A DNA stretch of 22,860 nt from Chara braunii (GCA_003427395.1 BFEA01000340.1:943899-966758), one strand, 5' to 3'; numbered from the stretch's first letter, positions 1-10,075 are shown. Numbers and translations are program-made. The notes: generated from the sequence alone by a model not told the origin.

Positions 1-74
<74 letters not shown>

Positions 75-95
75 GTCTCTCTCTCTCTCTCTCTC
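1..95. repeat. (CT)n microsatellite
   Basis: Almost pure CT dinucleotide from the first base to about 95, with one short interruption (ccctg) near 71-75. It lies in the intron before the first visible dioxygenase exon. A similar CT tract closes the window at 22801-22860. Confidence 0.98.
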
Positions 96-317
96 CCCTT
101 TTGGCCCCACCCTCTCTTTTTCTTGCTGCACAGTGAAGATGATTTTGCTAGTCTTTTTCCCTCTATTTCCCGGCGCTCGCCTTCAACCGTTGTCATCCTT
201 TTCTATCTCCCCTTGTCTCTTGCTGTCTCTGTTTCAATCCTTCTGTGCGGTGCATGGAAAATGACGAGTTTTGCTGATTTTCATTCTCAAGTTCTCAACC
301 TGTTGTTTTATTGTCAG

Positions 318-432
318 GACATCATAACTGTTTCACCGGACAAGCTGCCTAACTATGAAGAGAAGATTAAATCGTTTTATGAAGAGCACCTGCATACAGA
401 TGAGGAGATCCGTTACGTTCTCGATGGAAGCG
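318..432 (+). CDS. ARD: Acireductone dioxygenase, internal exon A (metal-binding)
   Basis: Acireductone dioxygenase is a cupin enzyme of the methionine salvage pathway. It oxidises the acireductone intermediate using Fe(II) or Ni(II). This 115-nt exon follows acceptor ttgtcag (ends 317) and is followed by donor gtaata (433). It reads [20 protein letters not shown], then the metal motif HLHTDEE, then IRYVLDGS. The two His and the second Glu of HLHTDEE match the family's first three metal ligands. The exon ends with one base of a Gly codon, which the next exon completes (phase 1). Earlier exons, encoding the usual first 70 or so residues, are not in the window. Identification rests on recalled family motifs; exon borders were read directly. 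Confidence 0.93.
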
Positions 433-1371
433 GTAATAACTTAAACATGTCATCCAATGCAGCCGACCTCCATAATCACCACCTTTTCCCTACAAAATCG
501 ACCCTTTGTCTGTGCTTCTTCACGATTTCTGGTTTTTGCTTTGCCGCCTGTCTTTGATTGGCTGAGAGTTTAAATTGGAAAGGCTTCTTTAAAAAAAAAA
601 AATAAAAAAAAAATGGAGAGGCTTCTATAGTGCTGCTACTTGCTCCCTCCTTTATCCCAGAATGGCGCATGGATAAAGTAAGGAGGGGGGGGGGAAGGGG
701 CATATTTGTCTTTACTGCTGGGATGGAGCAGAGGTAAAAGGACCACCGATGGGCCTTCCTCAGTTGGTGTGCCGATGAACTGTTGGAAAACAGACACTTA
801 GTTCGAATCCATATGGATCTAGATGAATGACATGAAATAATTCTTAGTTACCTGAGCCCGGTCAGTTCGACAATGATATCTCAAGGCCGTCAGTGGTGAA
901 TGCCAGCAGGAGGGAAACAGGCCGATTTTGACGGCCGGGTGCTCTGTGAAACAAAAATAAAACAAAAAGAAAAAGGAGTGAAGGACACCATCAGGAAGCA
1001 AAATCAGTCCAGGATTAAGTTTTGTAAGTGACCGATAATGAATTGCTGGGATTTTCAGCAGTAGAGAAGGTCAGCTTGTGACTGGTTATAAATTGGATTA
1101 TTGTTTTTTAGGGCAGCCTCAGGTTTTGGAGTGTAATGTGGGGGTAGTTTCGGGAATGGTGGAGTATTTTGGGGCATTTTGCAGTATGTGGAGATTCTTT
1201 TGTAGTAATTTGCAGTATCGTGGATTTATTTTATTTTTTTCTGTATTTTGGAGGGTTTTTAAAACTCTTTTTGGAGTAATTGGGAGAGTATTCTGGAGGT
1301 TTTGTTTGGAGTATTTTGGAGTACTTGAGATAGTAGATGACTGCTAACAAGTGCAGTTGTGGGCGTGGCAG
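433..1371 (+). other. Intron between dioxygenase exons A and B
   Basis: A 939-bp intron with GT at 433 and AG at 1370-1371. It holds A-runs near 591-613, a tRNA-like patch at about 751-810, and a T/G-rich stretch at 1150-1330 in which the phrase ggagtattttgg recurs (1161, 1308, partial at 1243). No other gene is seen in it. Confidence 0.85.
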
Positions 1372-1496
1372 GGTACTTTGATGTACGTGGAGCTCAGGAC
1401 GAGTGGATCCGAATTCATGTGAAGAAGGGTCACATGATCGTTCTTCCGAAGGGAATATACCATCGGTTCACTCTCGACGAAAGCAATTACATCAAG
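1372..1496 (+). CDS. ARD: Acireductone dioxygenase, internal exon B
   Basis: This 125-nt exon follows acceptor gtggcag and is followed by donor gtaaat at 1497. Its first two bases complete the Gly left open by exon A. It then reads [32 protein letters not shown] and TLDESNYIK. The His in IYHRFTLD corresponds to the fourth metal ligand of the cupin site. The [13 protein letters not shown] block is highly characteristic of plant and animal acireductone dioxygenases. The exon ends at a codon boundary (phase 0), matching the next exon. No stop or frameshift is present, so the host gene looks under selection at least to here. Confidence 0.93.
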
Positions 1497-1567
1497 GTAA
1501 ATCTCTCAATTATTCCATTTCAAGCAACTTCCAACTGATTATCGTAGATCTCTCTCTCTCTCTCTCT

Positions 1568-1746
1568 CCTGCCTACTCTACATCTTCTGTTCCTCCCCGT
1601 TTTTCTCTCCCTGTCTGTGTCTCTCCCTCCTGCCTACTCTGCATCTTCTGTCCCTCCCCCATTCTCTCTCTCTCTCTGTGACGCTTCTCCCTCCTGCCCA
1701 CTATACATTTTTTTCCCCCCCCCCCCCCTCCCTCTCTCTCTCTCTC
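1568..1746 (+). repeat. Pyrimidine-rich minisatellite, about 61-64 bp unit, three copies
   Basis: Three degenerate units begin with cctgcctactctacatcttc (1568), a one-base variant (1629) and cctgcccactatacat (1693). Each is followed by C-rich and CT-rich stretches. The array is flanked by short CT tracts inside the intron between exons B and C. Confidence 0.85.
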
Positions 1747-2468
1747 CATATCCAAGTGTAGTCATAACACTACAGTCGACTCTATCATTGGGGTATCAGT
1801 TTGATTCCCTTCTCACGGGTAGGTGATAACTTATACCTCTTAGCTTCTGCCATTGATTTGTGAGGTAAACTTTCATTTCTCCTTGATTCAAAGTGTGGCA
1901 ATGGGGGGGGAAATAGAAAAGAAGTGCCGCTGCACTGTGGCAATCATTGATAAGATAAAGATAGCTTCTGTGAATGAGAGCTTTTGATGTAATTGATGTC
2001 CAGGAAGGCTGCTGCGAGGTTGCATGATGTATGGGTAGTAGTGCCCATTTATGAGCCCTCTGAGCAAGTGACCTGTAAATATACTGAACTAGTCAAACTT
2101 GTAGTATATTATTTTTCTTTACTGAAACTAAATATCTGTAATCCATAGCACCTTTCCATTGTAGCTTTCAGTTACCGTCTTCCCCTGTCCAGTCCTTTCC
2201 ATCTGAATGCGGATGTATCTGATCTTGGTTTGTTTCGATTGATGTCTTGTCACACGGAGTTATTAGGTCCCTGTGGACCGACTTTCAGGTAAGATCGAGG
2301 TGAATGCTACTAGGTGATGGCTTGTTGAGGTGTGCTAATATTCACCACCACTCCGACGTCCACTCTTTCAGCTGAGCAGTGAGCTCTTAATTTTTTTTTG
2401 TTTTTTTCCCTAACGTTTTTTGCAATTCTCTCCACATACTGAATGGTACTCTCTCTATCTGTGATCAG

Positions 2469-2539
2469 GCAATGCGATTGTTCATTGGAGTTCCAGTCTG
2501 GACACCGTATAACCGCCCCCAAGATGAGAACCCTGCCAG
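2469..2539 (+). CDS. ARD: Acireductone dioxygenase, internal exon C
   Basis: This 71-nt exon follows acceptor gtgatcag (ends 2468) and is followed by donor gtgagc at 2540. It reads AMRLFIGVPVWTPYNRPQDE and then NPA plus two bases of the next codon, expected to be Arg. The block RLFxGxPVWTPYNRP is the conserved C-terminal part of the family, and its phase 0 start fits exon B. In plant homologues only a short tail beginning Lys-Glu-Tyr or similar should remain. That last exon is not recognisable in the following 20 kb. The intron after this exon begins with long GT and GA microsatellites. Confidence 0.92.
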
Positions 2540-2567
2540 GTGAGCACTCCCTTTATGCAAATGTCAT

Positions 2568-2569
<2 letters not shown>

Positions 2570-2653
<84 letters not shown>
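2570..2653 (+). repeat. Compound (GT)n-(GA)n microsatellite
   Basis: About 24 GT units followed directly by about 17 GA units, shortly after the donor of exon C. On the + strand it switches from alternating purine-pyrimidine to all-purine sequence. Confidence 0.97.
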
Positions 2654-2655
<2 letters not shown>

Positions 2656-2689
2656 CTATAGTTGCGTTCCAATCACCGGCCAAAATGCA
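2653..2689 (-). repeat. 37-bp scrap of LINE endonuclease core
   Basis: Positions 2653-2689 match 4911-4947 at 36 of 37 bases in the same orientation. On the minus strand the segment encodes the endonuclease core CILAGDWNAT. It is bounded by the GA repeat on one side and a T-run on the other. Confidence 0.9.
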
Positions 2690-2734
2690 AATTTTTTTTT
2701 TCTTTTTTCGTTGCAGCCTCAAGGGCCCTGTTTT

Positions 2735-3520
2735 CACTATTCTTCTTCTTCTTCTTCTTCTTCTTCTTCTTCTTCTTCTTCTTCTTCTTCTTCGTCCTCC
2801 TCCTCCTCTTCTTCTCTCCCCTCCTCTTCGTCATTTGCTTCTTCTTCTTCCTCCTCCTCTTCTTCTCCTCCCTCTTCCTCGTCAATTTCTTCTTCTTCCT
2901 CCTCCTCCTCCTCCTCTTCTTCTCCTCCCTCTTCTTCGTCATCTTCTTCTTCTTCTTCCTCCTCCTCCTCTTCTTCTCCTCCCTCTTCTTCGTCATCTTC
3001 TTCTTCTTCTTCCTCCTCCTCCTCTTCTTCTCCTCCACCTCAGTTAGCCATAGCCGTTTAATTTTTATTTTTTTCTTGTCGCTGCTTCAACTCCCTTGCA
3101 TTCTTCCTCCTCTTCTTCTTCTTCTTCTTCTCCTTCTTCTTCTTCTTCCTCCCCCTCCTCCCTCTTCTTCGTCATCTGCTTCTTCTTCTCCCTCCTCCTC
3201 CTCCTCCTCTTGTTCTCCTCTTTCGTTAGCCATAGCCGTTTTTTTTTGTTTTTTTTTTCTGCTTCAACTCTACTGCGTTCTTCTACTTCTTCCTCCTCCT
3301 CCTCCTCCTCCTCCTCCTCCTCTTCTTCTCTCCCCTCTTCTTCATCATTTCATTCTTCCTTCTCCTCCACCTCCTCCTCTTCACCTTCCCTCGTCTTTGT
3401 CATCTTTTTCTTCTTCTCCCTCCTCCTCCTCCTCGTCTTCTCCTCCTTCTCCGTTAGTTGTAGCCTCTCCCCCTCTTCTTCTCCTCCTCCTCCTCTCCTC
3501 CCCCCCCCCCCCTTTTCTAG
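2735..3520 (+). repeat. Polypyrimidine tract with higher-order repeats
   Basis: About 780 bp of nearly pure CTT/CTC/TCC triplets. Inside it a roughly 54-bp unit (ctcttcttcgtcatcttc followed by CTT and CTC runs) repeats at about 2930-3040. The non-triplet anchor gttagccatagccgtt recurs at 3043 and 3225, with a diverged copy at 3453. Reading frames through it give only low-complexity Leu, Ser, Phe or Lys/Arg, so no protein is called. Confidence 0.95.
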
Positions 3521-3636
3521 CACACCCCAAAAAACAAAATCGAACATTCAAAGTTTTTTATTGCGGAATCCGACAGATCTAGGAAAGTGCAGTTGGATCC
3601 CGCGAAGAAAAATAAATAAATAAATAAAATTTTGGC

Positions 3637-3735
3637 ATTTTTTTGGGCCATCCGGTTTGCCGGTTGACCCCCCTTGGCCCGGTCCGGCCCCGGTTGGACC
3701 GGGCCAGCTCGACGGGCCGGTTGCCGGCCCAGCCC
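3637..3735. repeat. GC-rich hairpin block at the LINE junction
   Basis: It contains two perfect inverted repeats: ggcccggtcc at 3676-3685 with ggaccgggcc at 3696-3705, and gggccgg at 3714-3720 with ccggccc at 3724-3730. An (AAAT)n stretch lies just left of it (3608-3631). The block directly abuts the point where LINE reverse-transcriptase homology stops. Confidence 0.75.
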
Positions 3736-3740
3736 TGCTT

Positions 3741-4330
3741 TCATCTGTCAGGTCTAAGATTCGAAAGGCAAGAGCTTTGGCTAGGATCTTATAGGGGAGG
3801 GTTAGAAGCAAGATGGGTCTATAGTTCCTGATATCTTCTTTCTCCCCTTTTTTGTACAACAAAGTGACCACGCTGCTACTAAGTAAGTTTCCAGTCCCCC
3901 CTTGAGCCAGTTGTCGTTGTAGAAGTTTGGCAAATCCCCCCCTAAGAGCGGCCACAATTTTTCCAATAATTCTTTTGTCAGCCCGTTGATACCTGGCAAC
4001 TTATTGTTGTTCATACTTCGGACAACAAATTGCAGTTCTTCCATGGTGTTGGGCTTGTTCCTAAGATATCGTTTGTTCCAGGTATTGTAGCATCCTCATC
4101 CGTGTCTCTCTGGTGCTGGGTGGAGTAGGCATAGGGGTCTTCGTATGATAGAGCTCTTCGTAGAATTCGTTTGCTACTTCCAACATTCCTTCACTGTCTG
4201 TCACTGTTTCAGTTGGGTTTGAGAGGGTTTTCAAGCTTTCTACCGTGTTGGCTCTTGAGTTTGCTTTGATTCTTGCTAAGAAGTGTTTTGACATCGACTC
4301 ACTTAGCTCGTATTCGTTCATTCTGACTCT
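3741..4330 (-). pseudogene. LINE reverse transcriptase, N-terminal fragment
   Basis: A LINE reverse transcriptase copies the element RNA at the nicked target. Fragments visible in order are a connector with Glu-Ser-Met-Ser-Lys-His-Phe and EVANEFYEELYHTKTP, then NNNKLPGINGLTKELLEKLW (the KxPGxDG-like block), then SVVTLLYKKGEKEDIRNYRP and YKILAKALAFRI. These match the first conserved RT blocks. Homology ends at about 3737, within the next block, so the YADD-type catalytic motif is missing. At least two frameshifts or stops separate the pieces. The piece cannot encode an active enzyme. Confidence 0.85.
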
Positions 4331-4639
4331 TATTTGTAGTCCCTTTAGTTCCCACTATCTCCACATAGTGATTTCTTCTCTTGCCTTTTCAAAAATATGT
4401 GTAAAGTGCAGAAGAGGGGTTATCAATCAGATTTGTCTCTACGATATTTAGGGTTGTCTCCAACGCTTGCGTCCTCTGTGTCCTGTCGATCGCTAATTTC
4501 CTTGAGTTTTTAGCAACCGTCTGTGATAATGTGGTGTAGCTTTCCTGAAACCACTCCCACTGATCTTGTATGGGTAGGTAGGTACCCCTAAAGTTCTGCC
4601 TGTAAGCTGATTATGAGTTCGATGGGTTTGTGGTCCAGA

Positions 4640-5400
4640 CCCGGGTACCGAATGTTATGAGTACGGTGCGAGGGGTAGGACCTCAACGCTTTTAGTTGTC
4701 CCCATTAGTGTCCCTGAGATCAGGAAGTAATCAATGAAGGAGAAAGCGGTGTGGTGGGCATGTTTTTTTTAACCAATGTGAATGTTTTTTTCCTCGGATG
4801 CAAAGTCCGGTATGGTTCGACTAAATTGTAGTTCATCATCAACTTTTGGATGGGCACCGCCTCCTGTGTAATTTGACCAGCCGAGGACCTGGATATACGA
4901 TCCGTGCCGGGGTCCATAGTTGCGTTCCAATCACCGGCCAAAATGCAGGCTGCCAGAGGTGGAATCAAATGACCGATGTTGTTATAAATGTTGATTTGTC
5001 CGATGAGCCGTTTGGTGAATAAACATTGATTACTTTGAACTCTTCCTCCTTCCACTTTACATTCATAAGGCACCATCTACCGTCTACCGTGTCCGCGTCT
5101 TTGCCCATTATCGCCCCTGTGGTGTGTAGGCGGGATGATTTAGGTATAAGGATGGTTGTTCTTTTCGTGCTTGATGTATTATATGAGGACCATATTTCGT
5201 CCTTCATTCCTCACAGTTTCCTTGATAAGAGTCTTTGAATTCTGTTGTGTTCTGCTGAGAAGTGAGGTGAGATTCTTACAACAATATGATATCTGTCAGT
5301 TTATTTGTGTGAACGGTAAGTCCTTTGATTATGTCATTCATTTTTTCTTCTTGTCGACAATATTTCCGAGACGATTAATATTCCAACTCCTAATGACTAT
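4640..5400 (-). pseudogene. LINE APE-type endonuclease, disrupted
   Basis: This domain nicks the target DNA to prime reverse transcription. The start motif RSWNINRLG lies at about 5370-5393. It is followed by TDIILL, an in-frame stop, then ESHL, matching the family's DIxxLQExHL. Next come GRWCLMNVKW, INVYSPN, LAGDWNATMDPGTDR (about 4900-4945), and a late FxxSG segment near 4720. Several stops and at least two frame changes break it. The domain order and motifs match the exonuclease-endonuclease-phosphatase fold of plant LINEs. It directly precedes the reverse-transcriptase fragment. Confidence 0.82.
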
Positions 5401-5556
5401 CCCTTGTGTCTTCCAGTCTACCCGGTCTTCCTTTGAATTTGCTCGCTTTCTTAAAGTCTCCATCATAAAGGCTACGGGGAAGAGGCAGGGGAACAATCAT
5501 AGTGATAAACATCCTAGGAGGGGCCCTGATCGCTCGCATCCATCTCCGATGACGCA

Positions 5557-8190
5557 TCATTTGGCGGGTTCTGTTGCGCGGCTTTGCGCCATGGTGATCA
5601 AATCATCTAGCTTATATTCCCTTACACGTCCGCTGGTTCCGTGCCAGGGGACAAGGGTCGGTTCTGATCCGACTCCGTAGTCCTCATCTTGCCACTTCTC
5701 CATATCGCTCTTGGAGCAATCACGTCTGTAATAATTGTCCAGATCTATGGCAAACGCCCTTGAGTACAGATCACTGTCCCCCTTCAGAATCCCAAAAGTC
5801 AAGAGGTGTGCCACTGAGACCGCCAACAGTTCCGCTGGAATGTTGGGTCCTACCAGCACGCTGTATGGAATCGCTTTCACTGTTCTCCATGGCCTCCACA
5901 TCATCCCTCTCTTCGGCTTGGTTTCCTCTGACAGCTTTGCAATCAGGGGGGAGAAGGCGCGAGGGGAGTTTCTCTCTAGGTCCATATGATGGTCCGTCTG
6001 ATCCTCTTGGCCATCTTGGGAGGATCTGTCCTCCTGACCATCGTCCAAGGCAACTGTTTCATACACGCCCAGTGGGTACCCCTCTGTTACCTTTTCTTGA
6101 AGAATATTGACGATATTTTGTCCTTCCTCAATCCTTGGGATTGTGAAGGACACATCTGTGGCGATCTGCCATTCTCCCTTTTTCTCGATGTACCTCAGCG
6201 GGCATGTGTCCACCAATGTCAGTCGTGCTGATTTGGCCAAGGGCACCACGTGTGGTGCCTCCCCATTGGCGATGTGCTGAATGGTAGTGAACTCTGGTGT
6301 GTACTTTGCATTCCACTTTACTATTTTTTTTGTTTGGGCCACAACCACTGCCACTTCTTTTTCCAGTAGTAAGTGTTTTGATTCCTCTTCTGCCTCTGTT
6401 TGATCTGAATTTGGTTACTTCTTTTTTTTATTTTTCTTTGTCTTCCATTTCTTTGGGCGCAGACGCTAAAGTGGTCGCAGATGCTAAAGTGGTCTTTGGT
6501 GTTGAGGACTGTTTTGTCCTTGTCTGCTAAACCTTGTTCTCTTGGCCTTTTTTTTCTGCATATCTGAAGGCAGTGTATTCATAGAATTCCTCTGCCTTCT
6601 CTTTCTTCAGCATGTCATACTGGTTTTTTGACTTCTCAATGCCAGTGATTGTCCCATTCTTCCCATTTTTCTGGGATCTCTTAATGTGCTTCAGACAAGC
6701 TGCTCCGATGACAAACATGTGCTCTCTCTCCCTCTTGGCCTTTTCGATGTATCCCCTCAGCCATTGAAGAGACCGTTGGGGCTCAGGCACTATCCATGGC
6801 TGCCCGCCCTGTCCCTTCACAGTCCTTGCTTGCTTTGCTGTCTGCACCGTCGTCGAGGGAGTCAAAAACTGTAATTTTCTTTTCCTCTACGCATGGGTCT
6901 GTTCTGTCCCCTTCTTCTCATCCGAGTTCATTGCCTTCCTCTTCTTAAGACCCACCTTTGTCATCCCCTGGAAGTCTACTTCGTCTAGCGTGCGTTTGTT
7001 GCCTATTTGTGTCTTGGCCCTTTTCTGTACGGCCTCTTGTTCCATCTGTCTCAGCATTTCTTGAAGAGTTGTTGGTTCTTCGCTGTATTCTTGTTTTGCC
7101 TGTTCTCTGACTGCTTCCAAGTCCCACAACAGATCTTCCCTAGCTTTTTCTTCTCTAACCACACAAGAGTCAATTAGGGGGTTTGTGTTTATCTTTGTTG
7201 GATTCCCTGTTACTTTGCCTGTTGCTTTTTTCTGCCATCTGCTGTCTGCAGGGAGGAAAATGTTGGGTTTTTTTACTGACCGTTCCTGATCAGCGTAGTG
7301 CCACACCCAATCTGGGTCATCCAAATTGTCGTCGAACACCCAACCATCGTAGTTGGAGTCGAACCAGCTGCCCGGGGCATTCTCAACTTCCACGAGCATG
7401 TTGGGATGGAGTTTTCGCTCCTTCGACTGTTTCGGAAATTTCGGGCAATTCGGATCGGTTCCCATATAACCGCGTTCCTTGCATCTGATCGGAGAGGTCT
7501 TGGTAGAGACCTTGACTTCTAATACTCAGCTCTCAATCTGGAATTTCCACGTCAGTGGAAGAAATGGGGGGTCATTTTTCTCGACTTCTAGTAAGGCCGT
7601 CATAGAGCCACAATGAGGTGCTAGAAAATCTGGAGTCGGCAGGATCCACTTGAGGATTTTATTTGCTGGATACAGTCTCTCCAGTCTATCCACCAACAAA
7701 CAGTGGAATCCCGGTTGAATGTTGTCGGACTGCATCTAGAAATTCTCTTTCATCAAATGTCTGCTTGTATGAAAGCGTGAAAGCCGGATTTTGCCTTTGG
7801 GCAGTCAGTTTCTTCCATTTGGTTATCGGCAGATCGATCTGTTGCAGTTCCTGGACTTCATTTTTGTTGCGATCCGTGCGTAATCTTCATGGTTGAAGAC
7901 CACCATGATACTGTTACGACCCAAGTTCTGCAGAGAAAAGGCTTCCCCAATATGTTTGAGTTTGTCCTCCTTTTTTATTGTTTCTATAATCCACTTTCTC
8001 TTCTCTGTCGGCATGATATATGCTCCATTGCGTGCAAAATTGAAAACCACACCTTGCCTTTAGTGAAGGTCGTCCAATTCGGGCACTTTCCCATCAGGGT
8101 ACTTCCATACAATCACTTCTTCTTTTCCTTCTATTTTCTGCTTTTCTGTGACTGGTTCGCCTTCAACTTTTGTTTTTCTCAATAAAAAAA
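5557..8190 (-). pseudogene. LINE ORF1-like protein, broken
   Basis: Coding-like segments run almost continuously upstream of the endonuclease. First, at about 8190-7823, comes VVFNFARNGAYIMPTEKRKW with the later block IMVVFNHEDYARI, resembling the RRM/DUF4283-type nucleic-acid-binding domain of plant LINE ORF1. At 7445-7483 lies a zinc-knuckle-like CKERGYMGTDPNC, which lacks a clear first Cys and has Tyr in place of His. A charged region follows at 7465-6887, continuing after one TAG at 6887-6889 in the same frame to 6527. Last is a 265-residue segment at 6354-5557 that I cannot assign. Breaks include a stop near 8060 and a frame change in an A-run near 6420. ORF1 normally coats the element RNA. 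Confidence 0.62.
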
Positions 8191-8429
8191 ACGAGTGCTT
8201 CATTATTTATGATGGTCAATGTTGTCTTGTCCATTTGTGGGTTGAGGTGCATCGAGGTGACATTCTGAACAGCTTGTTTGAAGGAGGCTGCGTCGCGGCC
8301 TGTGGTTGGACTGGCCATACCTGCTGTTTCAGTCTAAGGTCTGCCAACCTTGTCACTCCCTCAGTCCTACTCGCCGAAATGAAAGGCCAAGCCTTGTCAC
8401 TGTTGAAAGATGTGAGGAGATGAGAGGAG

Positions 8430-9060
8430 AGTCTGTAAGAGGCGTATGTAATTGAGATACAGGTGATAGGGAAAGGAAGTAGGGGGGTGAGCCACAAGGG
8501 GGAGGAGGGGGGGGGATGCACTTAGTGGGCTGGGAGGTATGACGGGAGGGGGTTGAAGAAGGGGGGGGGGGGGGGCGCTGGTGCACGAGTGTAAGTGTTT
8601 TGTTTTTTGGTTTTTAATAAATAAACTATTTATTTACTATCTATTCAATATCTACGGGCTGACCGAGCATATATGCAGTAGATGGCTATGGTTGTGGGCG
8701 GCAGGGGAGTAGAGGGGTGGGGGGAGTGGAGGAGATGGGTGTTGGGGCTATGGCGGGTATGGAAGGGGAATATGGCTGAGGGGGAGTTGGCTACTGGGGT
8801 CGTACCGGGAACAGGTGATAAGATGGCTTTCATGGAACTTTCGTGGGACGGAGGAAGAGAGACAGGGTTGGCAAAAGGATGGAGAGGGGGTTAGACAAGC
8901 GGGATGGAGGAGTTGACTGGGTGGGGGTGGTAGATAATCTGTCAATTAGTGGTAGGGGCTATGGGTAGTGGAGTGTCAGTTAAAGGAAGGACGTAGGTTT
9001 TGTCTCACTTGACGTGTAGTAGCCCTGCTTGTGCCTTCTCTTTGGCTGCGTTAGTGGTCA
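8430..9060 (+). other. G-rich, gene-free stretch
   Basis: The + strand is strongly purine-rich, with G-runs at about 8501-8516 and a run of about 13-14 G near 8562-8575, and gggg-containing clusters to about 8930. Open frames here are low-complexity Gly/Arg/Trp or Pro/Ser and are not credible genes. It may include the 5' region of the LINE on the opposite strand. Confidence 0.6.
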
Positions 9061-9146
9061 CGTTCACCCTGGATAGACGTAGTCACCAAACTTAGTCGAG
9101 GATTTTGTCGCCTTCCTGAGTGGGTCCCCCCCTGTGTCTGTAGACA

Positions 9147-9660
9147 CGTAGAGGACTTCACAGGGCCTGTACCGCGTCTTTTCCGTAATTGGAAAGGCGG
9201 TTAGGTCTTCGTAGCTTTTTGTCCTTTTTTCCTTTTGATTGCGAGTAGGGCCGAATCTTAGGAGGACCCAACAAGGTCTTGCTGTCGCATAGCTCATCCG
9301 TAGTCTCCTGTCGCCTTCAACTCTTGCCTAGCATCAACTCGTAGAGGATTATAGTCCCCTACATATGCTATCCCACCGTTTGTCTGATGAAAGGAACGGC
9401 TGGATAGCAATTCCTGCTTGACCTAGTGGCTCGTCCGTACTTGTCTTGTAGTGGTAGCTGGGTGCAAAGCTTTACCTATCTTCGATTCGTAGAGGATTCC
9501 ACCCAATGGTGCAATCCCACCGTTCGTCTGAGGAGACAGACGGATCTCGTAGCTGTCTCGTAGTGGTATCGGATCTAGCCGCGTAGGGTAGAGCTCCAGA
9601 GATCCTTGCTCTCCCCTTTGTCGTCATCCACCTCCTTGGCTCATAGAGGATTCTATAGTC
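9147..9660 (+). repeat. Degenerate tandem repeat, about 150-bp period
   Basis: The anchor cgtagaggatt occurs at 9340 and 9488, as catagaggatt at 9642, and as cgtagaggactt at 9147. A second shared block, atcccaccgttcgtctga or a one-base variant, follows the 9340 and 9488 anchors by about 30 bp. Spacing is 148 and 154 bp, with 193 bp to the outlying copy. No coding function is apparent. Confidence 0.65.
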
Positions 9661-9835
9661 GAGGAGATCAGTCCTCCCTTCCTGCAACGGACGGTCCGAT
9701 AGTTACTTCAGATAGGCGCTACAAAATCACGTGAACGCAGCTAACCAGGTTCGACCTAGGCGCTGGGCAGTGCCACCTACTACGTGGCGTGGCACCTCGT
9801 GTTTGCACGCGGAGGGCCAGGCGTATGGCCGCGTG

Positions 9836-9930
9836 GCGGCTTGACGTGAGAATTAGCGCTGCGGGCTTGTGCTAACCGGCGGCTGCATGGTGGCTTGGCA
9901 TGAGAATTAGCGCTCCGGGCTTGCGCTAAC
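9836..9930 (+). repeat. 54-bp period tandem duplication
   Basis: A 41-bp block containing gagaattagcgctgcgggct at 9836-9876 recurs at 9890-9930 with a few substitutions. Confidence 0.85.
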
Positions 9931-10075
9931 TGGGGTGCGTTCGCTATCATGACGATATTTTGTCTATCTACTATCTACTACAATCCTAAAAGGAAAAGCG
10001 GACTGCAGCTAACGCAGTCCACAGGCCCAAGCGGTAGTATTGGGAAACCCAGACTGATCATGAGGCCCAGAATTT

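Larger units (their letters stand above)
3737..8430 (-). mobile_element. Degenerate non-LTR retrotransposon (LINE)
   Basis: On the minus strand, in order: an ORF1-like region (about 8190-5557), an APE-type endonuclease (about 5400-4640) and the N-terminal part of a reverse transcriptase (about 4330-3741). This is the usual plant LINE order. Frameshifts and stops occur throughout. The RT stops before its catalytic motifs. The 5' limit is uncertain: weak coding-like sequence continues to about 8430, beyond which the DNA becomes G-rich. No target-site duplication or 3' tail could be identified. Confidence 0.8.

Noticed and set aside
1785-1812. B-box-like gtttgattccc
   Set aside because: No A box at proper spacing and no stem pairing.
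2700-2716. Strong-looking splice acceptor, T-run then gttgcag
   Set aside because: The frame after it runs straight into the triplet array; no conserved exon follows.
3583-3619. Possible last dioxygenase exon (phase-compatible, short, ends in TAA, starts Lys-Val-Gln)
   Set aside because: The acceptor is weak and the residues do not resemble the family tail; many such short frames occur by chance.
2571-3623. Long frames of Leu, Ser, Phe, Pro or Lys/Arg repeats
   Set aside because: They translate microsatellite and triplet arrays in several frames at once; this is low complexity with no domain.
8988-9021. Another phase-compatible tail, Lys-Asp-Val-Gly to TAG
   Set aside because: No good polypyrimidine acceptor and no clear family match.
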